The position numbers and the translations under genes are program-made. A stretch of DNA of 52,222 nt from assembly GCA_012961165.1 (NCBI GenBank), contig DTZW01000358.1, positions 21,175-73,396 of the forward strand. Reading direction: 5' to 3'. Source of the stretch: Gammaproteobacteria bacterium. GTDB lineage: Bacteria; Pseudomonadota; Gammaproteobacteria; Pseudomonadales; Azotimanducaceae. The notes under the pieces are model-generated. The model was not told the DNA's origin, ran no database searches, and saw only the letters and a list, made by a program, of their open reading frames with translations. Shown here piece by piece: positions 39,262-47,106 of the stretch (position 1 is the stretch's first letter; the number at the start of each line of letters is the position of its first letter).

Positions 39262-39305
39262 ATTCTCAAGCCACCGGTTTTCAAGCGACAAGTTTTCAAG
39301 CGACA
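39262..39305. repeat. 15-bp tandem repeat over the stop codon of the di-iron enzyme gene
   Basis: GTTTTCAAGCGACA occurs at 39277 and 39292 (period 15), with a diverged third copy from 39262. The TGA stop of the upstream gene (39296-39298) falls inside the last unit. The repeat fills the 40 bp between two operon genes. Confidence 0.85.
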
Positions 39306-39988
39306 CTTGTTGAAGAGATGAGGACTTCCCGCCAGGTCTCAGCCTGAGCAGGTATCGCCCGATAAACATCTCCGTATAATCGATAGACAGATCCGGCGGT
39401 ATGAATAATGGCATCCTGAGTATCCGGGTCTTCAATGCTATCCATCAATGCTTCAAACCCCTTCAGGTGTTGCTGGTCAAGTCTGCCGTGGCTTTCCAGG
39501 TATGACATTGCCTCTGCGGAAAGCCCCAGTTGCTGCCGCACGATTTTCGCGACCTCAGTAGCCAGCCCGGCACTGGTTCCTTCAAGCACCAGTACCATGC
39601 CAAATATTCCGAGCGGTTTTTTCCTGTTCACCGTGTCATAGAGGTATGAAACCATGACCTCCGATTCATACGATGCTGGAAGTTCGGCTGCCTGCGCCCT
39701 GTCGACACCACAGGCTTCCATATCGTTCAGAATCCAGTGCTCATGTCCCGCTTCTTCGTCAATGTATTCCAGAATCGCAGGCTGCAGGTATTGCTGGTCG
39801 GTAGCGAGCCTTGACCCGGCAGCCATCAGCAACGGTACCGTATGTTTTACATGATGGTAGGCCTGGCTCAGGAACGCGATGTAGGTACTGAGGTCAAAAC
39901 GTCCCAGCATCACGTCTTCAATGATTGGCGCAGAAAGAAGGTATTCTTTTTCACTGTTGGTTTTCTCCAGCAGTTCTTTATAAAACAT
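39296..39988 (-). CDS. Iron-containing redox enzyme, haem-oxygenase-like di-iron oxidase family
   Basis: An all-helical protein of 230 residues in the TenA/haem-oxygenase-like superfamily, iron-containing redox enzyme branch. Possible metal ligands are the Glu and His of EYIDEEAGHEHW and the His of GRLDQQHLKGF, spaced as in haem-oxygenase-like di-iron oxidases (HDOs). Known HDOs carry out N-oxygenation, desaturation or oxidative C-C cleavage of amino or fatty acids, for example UndA and BesC. Which reaction occurs here cannot be read from sequence. It overlaps the AMP-ligase gene by 11 bp. Confidence 0.85.
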   Translation of the reverse strand: MFYKELLEKTNSEKEYLLSAPIIEDVMLGRFDLSTYIAFLSQAYHHVKHTVPLLMAAGSRLATDQQYLQPAILEYIDEEAGHEHWILNDMEACGVDRAQAAELPASYESEVMVSYLYDTVNRKKPLGIFGMVLVLEGTSAGLATEVAKIVRQQLGLSAEAMSYLESHGRLDQQHLKGFEALMDSIEDPDTQDAIIHTAGSVYRLYGDVYRAIPAQAETWREVLISSTSVA

Positions 39989-41435
39989 TTGCGGCGAGTC
40001 CTGATTTGTCGAAATCTATTTTTCTCTGGTATTGATTTTCAATGTCGGTTCGATACCGACCAATGACTTCGCTTCTCTTCAGCCTGCCATTAGCCGTAAC
40101 GAGTTCCTTGCTTATTGGCTGTTCAACAATCATCACGAGATGAATACGGGCATAGTCAGGCAGGCCCTCATTGACTTTGCCGATCATTTCGTCGAGCGTC
40201 GCGGCGTCAATCGGAAAACGAGGCCAGACCAGAAGCAGGTTTTCATCACGGGCTTCGCCATAGAACAGGCATTGTCCTACCACATGAAACTGTGAGAACT
40301 CTGCCTCAACCCACTCGGGATGAACGTTCCGTCCGTAGCACGTGATAAACGTATTCTTGATACGCCCGGTAATATAGACAAAACCCTCTTCATCGATACA
40401 GCCGAGGTCTCCTGTCGGTAACCAGTCGTCCGACCTTTGCTCTCCCAGGTAGCCTTCCATTAACGCACCTGCGACCTCCAGTTCGCCCTTCTCACTCACC
40501 CGTATGTCGGCATGAGACAGCGCCTTGCCTACGGAGCCTTTCCTCTGCTCGCCCGGCAGGTTAAGCGTCACAACTGATCCCGCTTCAGAAAGACCATAAC
40601 CCTGGTAGACAGGAATCTTGAGTGCCGATGCTTTATCGATAAGGTTTTCTGCAACCTTGCCGCCGCCGACTGCAACCATTTTGAGGTGTCCGGGGTTCGT
40701 CATCCCCAGTTCCGTCAGGGTGACGGTAGCCAGCAGCAGTTGGGGTACAAGAATCATGGATTCCGGCTGATGTTGATTAATACAGGCTGCAAATTGAATT
40801 GGGTCCAGACCGGAGCTTCCAGCCAAACCGACCTGTTCCCCATTCGGGACGCAAATTTCAATTCCCTTCGCCAGGGGCGCGTATACCCCGGCAATGTTTT
40901 CAAGCAAAGTGGCTAGAGGTAAGACACATAGGTGCTTGCCGATATCCAGCTGCTCCATCATCTGAACGATACTTCGAGCAATGGTGAACAATTTGTCATG
41001 GCGCAGCACCACGCCTTTGGGCGCGCCGGTACTGCCTGAGGTAAAAGTGATTTTTACCGGTTCCTTGTTAACCGTCTGGTCTGAAATTTGTTTTATCGAA
41101 GACCCAAACAGCCCGGTTGTGGGGCAGGACCCGGTCTCAGACAGGAGGTAATCAACGTGCGACGAATCCAGCAGGTAGTCGACCTGTCCGGGGGTAAAAT
41201 AGTGTGGTACGGGGACAATACCAATCCCGCTCATCATTCCCGCCAAATCAGCGAGAATCCAGTCGAGACCGTTCTCAACGCCGATTCCAAGTCTGCGGAT
41301 ATCACGTTCAGCCAAAACTTCCGCCAAAGCCACTACCCTCTGATAGAGCTCGGCATAGGTCAGCGAAGTCGATGGCGAAGTCAGGGCAATGGCCCCAGGT
41401 TGGGCTCGGGCGTGATCTTCCAATGCATGAATCAT
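39978..41435 (-). CDS. AMP-dependent synthetase/ligase (ANL family)
   Basis: An acyl- or aryl-adenylating enzyme of 485 residues. The P-loop is ITFTSGSTGAPKGVVLRH, the A5 motif YQGYGLSEAGSVVTLN, and the A7 motif DDWLPTGDLGCIDEEGFVYI. A hinge (GRIKNTFITCYGRNVHPEWV) leads to the C-terminal domain, where the catalytic Lys is probably in NGRLKRSEVIGRY. It is shorter than typical fatty acyl-CoA ligases and has no carrier domain. It would activate a carboxylic acid for the T_hemolysin-family acyltransferase-like protein encoded directly upstream, with which it overlaps by one base (TGATG). Confidence 0.9.
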   Translation of the reverse strand: MIHALEDHARAQPGAIALTSPSTSLTYAELYQRVVALAEVLAERDIRRLGIGVENGLDWILADLAGMMSGIGIVPVPHYFTPGQVDYLLDSSHVDYLLSETGSCPTTGLFGSSIKQISDQTVNKEPVKITFTSGSTGAPKGVVLRHDKLFTIARSIVQMMEQLDIGKHLCVLPLATLLENIAGVYAPLAKGIEICVPNGEQVGLAGSSGLDPIQFAACINQHQPESMILVPQLLLATVTLTELGMTNPGHLKMVAVGGGKVAENLIDKASALKIPVYQGYGLSEAGSVVTLNLPGEQRKGSVGKALSHADIRVSEKGELEVAGALMEGYLGEQRSDDWLPTGDLGCIDEEGFVYITGRIKNTFITCYGRNVHPEWVEAEFSQFHVVGQCLFYGEARDENLLLVWPRFPIDAATLDEMIGKVNEGLPDYARIHLVMIVEQPISKELVTANGRLKRSEVIGRYRTDIENQYQRKIDFDKSGLAANVL

Positions 41436-42016
41436 CAGTTCGACGCTCCCAGCAACCTGCCCATCGCGGCGACACCAGTGGCTATATCACCCGCAATCAC
41501 TTTCGGATCAGACTTGTAATAACTGCCCCAGGACGCCCTGGATTCACCAACAAGCTCAGGATTCGCGACGCCAATCTCGGCGAACTCGATTCCCAATCTC
41601 CCCAGACAACTCCTGATGGGCCTGTTGGCCGTACAAACAGCGGTCGTGAAGCCAATCTGCTGCAACGAATCCGCAGCGTGTCGCATTAAAGGCAGCGCTA
41701 CTGCCCGATTTACCGCTGCAAAGCCGCCAATCTCAACCATCAACTTACGATCCGTATCAAGAACCACTTCAACGGGTTCGTCCAGGTACTGTTCCAGAAA
41801 CAGAGGACCGTCCCCCGCCGCTCGAAACCCAACGACTGCCTGGATTTCATTATTTGACCAAAAGGACAGGATAAACGGATGAAACTCTTCCAGATGTGAG
41901 GAAAACCAACGCTCAAACTGTTTGTTCGTGAACTCGCAGAGCGCCGAATAATAATCATTCTCATCTGTCGCGAGAAGCATCCCATTTAACTGATCACCAA
42001 CAGCTGGTGTCACCAC
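41435..42016 (-). CDS. Thermostable hemolysin-family (T_hemolysin) protein, GNAT-like
   Basis: A protein of 193 residues of the T_hemolysin family, named after the Vibrio delta-VPH. Typical blocks are FILSFWSNNEIQAVVGFRAA, PLFLEQYLDEPVE, VEIGGFAAVNRAVALPLMRH, TAVCTANRPIRSCLGRLGIE and WGSYYKSDPKVIAGDI. The sequence has the layout of a GNAT or LuxI-like acyltransferase, with a strand-turn-helix like the acyl-CoA loop. No signal peptide is visible, so haemolysis is unlikely to be its true role. The start is GTG at 42016, with GGAAG six bases upstream. It is the first gene of the five-gene operon to 37867. Confidence 0.85.
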   Translation of the reverse strand: MVTPAVGDQLNGMLLATDENDYYSALCEFTNKQFERWFSSHLEEFHPFILSFWSNNEIQAVVGFRAAGDGPLFLEQYLDEPVEVVLDTDRKLMVEIGGFAAVNRAVALPLMRHAADSLQQIGFTTAVCTANRPIRSCLGRLGIEFAEIGVANPELVGESRASWGSYYKSDPKVIAGDIATGVAAMGRLLGASN

Positions 42017-42150
42017 AACATTCTTCCAATAACCACTAACACCATGTCAGACGCTCTGGGAGCGAAAATCATTCGCTATCGACGGAATTTAGATAACTGA
42101 CAAGCGATTAGCCATGGTCAATAATCCTATGGACTTAATAGGGGATTAGC

Positions 42151-43758
42151 ATGACTAACCACAAAGTAATCGACGCCATCGTTGTCGGGGCAGGCTTCGC
42201 AGGAATGTACACGCTCTACAAGATGCTGGGCGCCGGGTTTTCGGCCCGGGTATTCGAAGCCGGTGACAATGTTGGTGGCACCTGGTACTGGAACCGGTAC
42301 CCAGGCGCACGCTGTGATATTGAAAGCATGGAATACTCCTATTCGTTCGATGACGACCTGCAACAGGAATGGAACTGGACCGAGCGATACGCCACTCAAC
42401 CAGAACTCCTGAAGTACGCCAACCACGTGGCTGATAACTTCAATCTGCGGCCTCATATTTCTTTCAACACACGTGTGGTTTCTGCTCACTATGATGAAGA
42501 TGCTTCTGTCTGGCAGGTGACCACAGACCAGGGTGAAGAAATCAGTGCTCGATTCTGCGTCATGGCAACCGGATGCCTTTCCTCAGTCAACCAACCTGAT
42601 CTTGAGGGCATTGCCAGTTTCGAGGGTAATACCTACCACACCGGGCAGTGGCCCCATAAAGGTGTCGATTTTACCGGTCGCAGGGTTGGGATCATTGGTA
42701 CCGGCTCATCCTCCATTCAGTCAATTCCACTGATTGCTGAACAGGCGAAACAACTGACCGTATTCCAGCGAACCGCCAACTTTTCAGTGCCCGCACATAA
42801 TCAGGACCTGAACGAGCGCTATATTGAAGAAATAAAAAGTGACTACGGTACTTTTCGTGAGGAAAACCGGCAAATGCACGCTGGGTTCGGTGCCCGGCGA
42901 CCGAAGCACGAGGATTCGATCTGGGATGCCGACGCCGAGACAATCCAAAGACGCCTTGAAGAACGATGGGCACTCGGAGGTCTCGGCTTCACTGGAGCCT
43001 TTGCAGACCTTGGACTGAGTGTCGACGCGAACAACATCGCCGCGGAATTTATACGCGAAAAGATTCGCGCAACCGTTACTGATCCTTTGGTTGCGGAGCT
43101 GCTTTGCCCCAGCGGGATTGTTGGATGCAAACGAGTGTGTGTCGATACCAACTACTACGCCACCTACAACCGTGACAACGTCACACTTGTCGATGTGAGC
43201 CAGCACCCTGTTGACCGACTCACCGAGAAAGGCCTTGTTAGCCACGATGTTGAGTACGAATTTGACGACATCATCTTCGCCACCGGGTTTGATGCCATGA
43301 CCGGCACGTTGCTCAAAATAGATATCAGGGGGAAAGGCGGGCTGACCTTGCAGGAAAAGTGGCATGCGGGTCCCCGAACTTATCTTGGCCTCTCTACCTA
43401 TGGGTTTCCGAACCTGTTCACCATCTCGGGACCCGGCAGCCCTTCGGTGCTTTCAAACATGATTTTGACTATTGAACAGCATGTGAACTGGATTATGGAA
43501 TGCCTGGGCTATATGCGTACCCAGCAACTCGCCAGTATCGAAGCAAACCTGGATGCAGAAGATGCCTGGGTAAAACAGGGCAACGAATTCGCCAATATGA
43601 CACTGATGCCCATGTGCAATTCCTGGTACCTGGGCGCCAATGTGCCCGGAAAACCCAGAGTATTCATGCCCTTTGTGGGCGGCATACCCCTGTACTTTGA
43701 AACCTGTGCCAGAGTCGCTGCCAACAATTACGAGGGTTTCACCCTAAACGCAGGGTAA
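42151..43758 (+). CDS. Flavin-containing Baeyer-Villiger-type monooxygenase
   Basis: A cytosolic FAD/NADPH monooxygenase of 535 residues similar to cyclohexanone and cycloalkanone monooxygenases. The first Rossmann motif is VVGAGFAGMYTLY, with GGTWYWNRYPGARCD after it; the BVMO fingerprint is FEGNTYHTGQWP (about 157-168) and the second Rossmann motif is IIGTGSSSIQ. The block ATGFDAMTG is also typical. It turns ketones into esters or lactones. The ATG at 42151 follows AGGGG. It is divergent from the T_hemolysin operon and converges on an SDR gene that could supply its ketone substrate. Confidence 0.93.
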   Translation: MTNHKVIDAIVVGAGFAGMYTLYKMLGAGFSARVFEAGDNVGGTWYWNRYPGARCDIESMEYSYSFDDDLQQEWNWTERYATQPELLKYANHVADNFNLRPHISFNTRVVSAHYDEDASVWQVTTDQGEEISARFCVMATGCLSSVNQPDLEGIASFEGNTYHTGQWPHKGVDFTGRRVGIIGTGSSSIQSIPLIAEQAKQLTVFQRTANFSVPAHNQDLNERYIEEIKSDYGTFREENRQMHAGFGARRPKHEDSIWDADAETIQRRLEERWALGGLGFTGAFADLGLSVDANNIAAEFIREKIRATVTDPLVAELLCPSGIVGCKRVCVDTNYYATYNRDNVTLVDVSQHPVDRLTEKGLVSHDVEYEFDDIIFATGFDAMTGTLLKIDIRGKGGLTLQEKWHAGPRTYLGLSTYGFPNLFTISGPGSPSVLSNMILTIEQHVNWIMECLGYMRTQQLASIEANLDAEDAWVKQGNEFANMTLMPMCNSWYLGANVPGKPRVFMPFVGGIPLYFETCARVAANNYEGFTLNAG

Positions 43759-43796
43759 CAATACTTCGCCGGCAACGTTCCAGGCACAAAAACGGC

Positions 43797-44672
43797 TCAC
43801 TTATCCAGCCGCCTGATCTCAGGCGGCTCACCGGTTGACCCTTTGGTAACACCGGAAAAATTGGAGTTGCTCGCAGATATTTTTGGGAATTTTCGACTGA
43901 GCTCAGGACCTGCTGCGGTTAAACCGCCATCAACCACGAGGTACTCCCCTGTGACAAACTCCGCATCACTGGATGCCAGGAACAATGCCGCTCCGGCGAT
44001 ATGTTCACCCCTGCCATAGTCTGGCCAGGGCTGGGACTTCGCAAAAGACTTCCTGGTCGCTTCCGGCTTGCCGCCATCGGCCAGTGGTGTAGCTATAAAT
44101 CCGGGACAGATGGCGTTAACCCTGATCCGGTATTCGGCAAGCTCAACCGCGGCGGCTTTGGACATACTGATCACCGCCGCTTTAGCTGCTGAGTATACCA
44201 GCGGGCCCGCGTCGCCACTCAAACCTGCGATAGAGGCGGTATTGATGATCGAGCCGCCGTGTCCCTGAGCCTGCATGTGACGCGCACCATGTTTGAGCCC
44301 AAGAAATACCCCCTTGGCCAGCACATCGAAAGTGTAGTCCCAGTCCTCGGTCGTGGTTTCAGTCAATGGGCCAATCGCCCCACCAACGCCGGCGTTGTTG
44401 AACAATATATCCAGGCGCCCAAATAAACTCACCGCCTCATCCAGCATCGCCACAATATCGGGCTCTGACGCAACGTCAGTCTTGATGAAGCTCACGGCCC
44501 CCTCGTATCCCAGACGGTTCGCTTGTTCAACGGCAGCTACCCCGGTTGTTTCATTGAAGTCTGCAATCACTACGGACGCGCCTTCTTCAAGAAAACGAAT
44601 CACGGTTGATAGCCCCATCCCGCTGGCACCACCGGTTACAACGGCTACTTTCTCATTTAATCTCTTCATCAT
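43797..44672 (-). CDS. Short-chain dehydrogenase/reductase, catabolic type
   Basis: An SDR of 291 residues with TGGASGMGLST, the Asp of VIADFN suggesting NAD preference, NNAGVGG, INTASIAGLSG (Ser), and VYSAAKAAV with Tyr and Lys, and the closing FVTGEYLVVDGGLTAAG. A C-terminal extension of about 40 residues (ELSRKFPKISASNSNFSG and onward) is longer than usual. It would oxidise a secondary alcohol to the ketone used by the neighbouring BVMO; this is inference from context. ATG at 44672, with another ATG immediately after. Confidence 0.9.
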   Translation of the reverse strand: MMKRLNEKVAVVTGGASGMGLSTVIRFLEEGASVVIADFNETTGVAAVEQANRLGYEGAVSFIKTDVASEPDIVAMLDEAVSLFGRLDILFNNAGVGGAIGPLTETTTEDWDYTFDVLAKGVFLGLKHGARHMQAQGHGGSIINTASIAGLSGDAGPLVYSAAKAAVISMSKAAAVELAEYRIRVNAICPGFIATPLADGGKPEATRKSFAKSQPWPDYGRGEHIAGAALFLASSDAEFVTGEYLVVDGGLTAAGPELSRKFPKISASNSNFSGVTKGSTGEPPEIRRLDK

Positions 44673-44684
44673 GTGATCTCTTCA

Positions 44685-44861
44685 TCAGGTAATAGGGGGC
44701 CTGTCCATAATCGGGCCGTCACCTTCCTCCATTGTGATATGTGCATGTTTCCAGTTCGCAAACGCTGAAATGATATGGCGCGGATCCATGTGAATCTCCG
44801 TGAACCCGCCGGTCACTTTTCGTGTGTCGTAATAAGCTGCACTAACATTACTCGCGAACAA
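44685..44861 (-). pseudogene. Gene remnant directly after the kinase-fold gene, possibly VOC-family C-terminus
   Basis: In the same frame as the kinase-fold gene, right after its TAA, 59 codons stay open (from AAT and TTG at 44861 to TGA at 44685). The peptide has gene-like composition: YYDTRKVTGGFTEIHMDPRH, then AFANWKHAHITMEEGDGPIM and DRPPIT. YYDTR followed by G-x-TE resembles the end of vicinal-oxygen-chelate (glyoxalase-like) proteins, but I am not sure. It has no proper start. I read it as a C-terminal fragment left by a deletion, or as a former extension cut off by the stop codon. Confidence 0.4.
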
Positions 44862-44864
44862 ATT

Positions 44865-45485
44865 TTATTCCGGCGTGAACATCCTGGAGGCTTCATCCCG
44901 GTAGCCAGCATCGAACGAGCTAACGAACGCTTGCCGGTGAAGGGAAATGGCTCGCCTGTCCTGTTCATAGCGCCAAAGATGGTGAAGGTTTCGAAGTCGT
45001 AATCCCTTCCGAAGTGAACCCCTGTAAACCTTCATATCCGCAATATCGATTAAACCAAGCTGGTCCTCAGGCGTTAGCACGACATTGCCTAGATGCATGG
45101 ACCGAAGGTACACACCTTTGTCGTGTAATTCTTTGATAAAGGCGCCAAGCCTGGTCACAAGCCTGGCATCAAAATCAGGCACCTCACGCAGGATGTTGCC
45201 CGGCAAGGGCTCATAATGCACCGCTGTTCTGTCAAGCTCTGGCAGCCGAATTGATTCAATGACCTTGAGCGTCGGAACACCGAGAGAGTGCAGCGCCTCA
45301 GAGTTTTTCTCGAATCTCCGCCAATATGGAAACAGCCGTGCAGAGGTGAAGAGTCGTTTAACACGAAACAGCTTGAGGTACGTGCCATCCTTAAGCAGCA
45401 GGACCTTATCACCATACTCATCAGCGGCAGTGACATCTGCTCCTGCACGCATCTCGAGATACTCTTTATTAGTCAGGGTCTTCAT
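44865..45485 (-). CDS. Kinase-fold protein of the toluene tolerance / LPS core kinase-like group
   Basis: A soluble protein of 206 residues with a reduced protein-kinase fold. The catalytic-loop equivalent is ELHDKGVYLRSMHLGNVVL and the metal-binding equivalent is GLIDIADMKVYRG. Similar proteins in Pseudomonas are annotated as toluene tolerance proteins and lie with the LPS core kinase genes. A basic segment (SLRKGLRLRNLHHLWRYEQD) follows. Function unknown; phosphorylation of a surface glycan is a guess from family. It follows the thioredoxin lipoprotein gene after 7 bp. Confidence 0.7.
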   Translation of the reverse strand: MKTLTNKEYLEMRAGADVTAADEYGDKVLLLKDGTYLKLFRVKRLFTSARLFPYWRRFEKNSEALHSLGVPTLKVIESIRLPELDRTAVHYEPLPGNILREVPDFDARLVTRLGAFIKELHDKGVYLRSMHLGNVVLTPEDQLGLIDIADMKVYRGSLRKGLRLRNLHHLWRYEQDRRAISLHRQAFVSSFDAGYRDEASRMFTPE

Positions 45486-45492
45486 ACGTGAC

Positions 45493-47091
45493 TCAGGATG
45501 CCTGTGCTACCTTCTCTTCTACTAAATGGTCTTCAACAAACAGCGATCTACAGTTCTGTTGTTGCAGGCTTGCTTCTTTCTGGTCATCGCATAACTTTTC
45601 TACTTCAGGTTCGAATGCCAGCGTCTCCGGTTTCTGTTCTTCCCGCCAGGATCGCAAATTTTCATTTAGCCGTTTCAGGATCCGGAAATTTCGTCCCGCA
45701 AACAGTTCACCTGACACGTGGAATTCAGATAAGAGCGCGCTGGCCCGAACTGCTATAGCCTGGTGATCTTCAGGCGCCATTCGGATCATGGCTAAAACGT
45801 AGTTCGCACCCCACTGGAATCTGGTGGCTACGCCAACTGAATTCTCGTAGGCTCTTTTTCTCCAGGCCAGGGCCTCTTCGAAGTTGTTATCTTTTTCTGC
45901 AAGAGAACCCAGGCCACTCATGAAGTAATAAGGCGAAGCCGATTTTTCAAGTTCCGCCAGCAGCAAGCTTTTTGCATCATTAACCAGACCTGCTTGCCGA
46001 TAGATATGGCTTATCTGGTTAATCACACTTTGTCGCTCAAAACTATCAGGTGTTGCTTCGTCGGCTGCCTTCAGCTCTGCCCGCAACAATTTGCGCAGAT
46101 CGTCCGCAAGTGGTTGATCATCCCTGGTAGCCAACTGCAGTTTAGGCATCCACCCTGCCAGCTTCTCCGCCCTGGACAGTGATTCATCAAATCGGAGATC
46201 AAAAATACTATTCGCCCAAAGCTCAGCAAGGCTGACCTTGTGAGCATCGTCGATGACTGGCAATGCCAGAATCTCCTCCATGTAGTAGGCAAGCGAATCC
46301 CAGGACGCCAGCGTCAGCGAACTTGACGACAGAATTACTTCCAGTCGCCTGGCGATAGCAGGGTTCAGGTTGTCCTGACCGGTTTCCTCAGCGTCATTTT
46401 TTTCAGTAAGGGCCAGCAAATAGTTCATATAAAAACGATTGCTCAGCTCCCCTTCAGGAGCACTGGTCGAGAGACGAAAAAACAGTTCAGCCTTATCGGT
46501 ACCATCAGGTACCGCCGAGGTGTCCTGAAACCAGGAGTAATACGCTAATTGGTAAAACTCGTCAGCTGAAAGTCGCGTCGAATCCTCGAGCGCAACCTGC
46601 ACCAGGTCCGCGGTCGATCTCATTTGGTTCAGACTGAGCTCAAGCACTGTGTTGTACCGTGAGATATCGATCCCGCCCGGGATGCGGGTAATTTCTTCTC
46701 CCGCGGGGTTGAAGACAATCATTGTCGGGTACCCCTTCACTCCGAACTTTTCACCCCAGGCCTGCGCCTCATCGGTGTCACCATCAAGGTAGACAGGCAC
46801 AAAGAGTCGCGTCAGCTGGATGAATTCCTGGGACTTGAATACCGTATGTTTAATTTCCTGACAGGGTGGACACCACACCGCGCCCCAATATAAAAAGAGT
46901 GGTTTGGCCTCGTTCTCTGCTGAATCAAACGCTGCTTGTATCGAGCCCCCAAACCACTCAATGCTGACATCAGCAGAATGGGAAACCTTTGCTGAAACCT
47001 CTGCTGAAACATCTGCTTGACCATCAACTTCAGTATCTGATTCGCAGGCAGTCATCACGAGGGTAGCAATCAATAACAGCGGCCTGAACAT
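45493..47091 (-). CDS. Thioredoxin-domain lipoprotein with long helical C-terminus
   Basis: A predicted lipoprotein of 532 residues. The lipobox is LVMTAC (lipidated C16). A repetitive linker (ADVSAEVSAKVSHSADVS) is followed by a thioredoxin domain (about 45-165) with active site WCPPC (C74, C77) and GYPTMIVF around the cis-Pro. The rest is helical and TPR-like (SVINQISHIYRQAGLVNDAK, LGSLAEKDNNFEEALAWRKR). It probably acts on disulfides in the periplasm, a possible accessory to cytochrome or envelope protein folding. The GPH-transporter gene ends 15 bp upstream of its start. Confidence 0.85.
   Translation of the reverse strand: MFRPLLLIATLVMTACESDTEVDGQADVSAEVSAKVSHSADVSIEWFGGSIQAAFDSAENEAKPLFLYWGAVWCPPCQEIKHTVFKSQEFIQLTRLFVPVYLDGDTDEAQAWGEKFGVKGYPTMIVFNPAGEEITRIPGGIDISRYNTVLELSLNQMRSTADLVQVALEDSTRLSADEFYQLAYYSWFQDTSAVPDGTDKAELFFRLSTSAPEGELSNRFYMNYLLALTEKNDAEETGQDNLNPAIARRLEVILSSSSLTLASWDSLAYYMEEILALPVIDDAHKVSLAELWANSIFDLRFDESLSRAEKLAGWMPKLQLATRDDQPLADDLRKLLRAELKAADEATPDSFERQSVINQISHIYRQAGLVNDAKSLLLAELEKSASPYYFMSGLGSLAEKDNNFEEALAWRKRAYENSVGVATRFQWGANYVLAMIRMAPEDHQAIAVRASALLSEFHVSGELFAGRNFRILKRLNENLRSWREEQKPETLAFEPEVEKLCDDQKEASLQQQNCRSLFVEDHLVEEKVAQAS
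46979..47026. repeat. 12-bp in-frame tandem repeat in the lipoprotein linker
   Basis: Units related to GCTGAAACCTCT start at 46979, 46991, 47003 and 47015. Being a multiple of three, they encode tetrapeptides of the type D/E/K-V-S-A between the lipobox and the thioredoxin domain. Copy number changes would only alter the length of the tether. Confidence 0.75.
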
Positions 47092-47106
47092 GGGATGATC
47101 CGGGAT

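Noticed and set aside
39256-39435. N-terminal extension of the SDR frame
   Set aside because: The extra 60 residues come from tandem repeat DNA and the antisense-free end of the upstream gene. The SDR cofactor motif begins exactly after the ATG at 39255.
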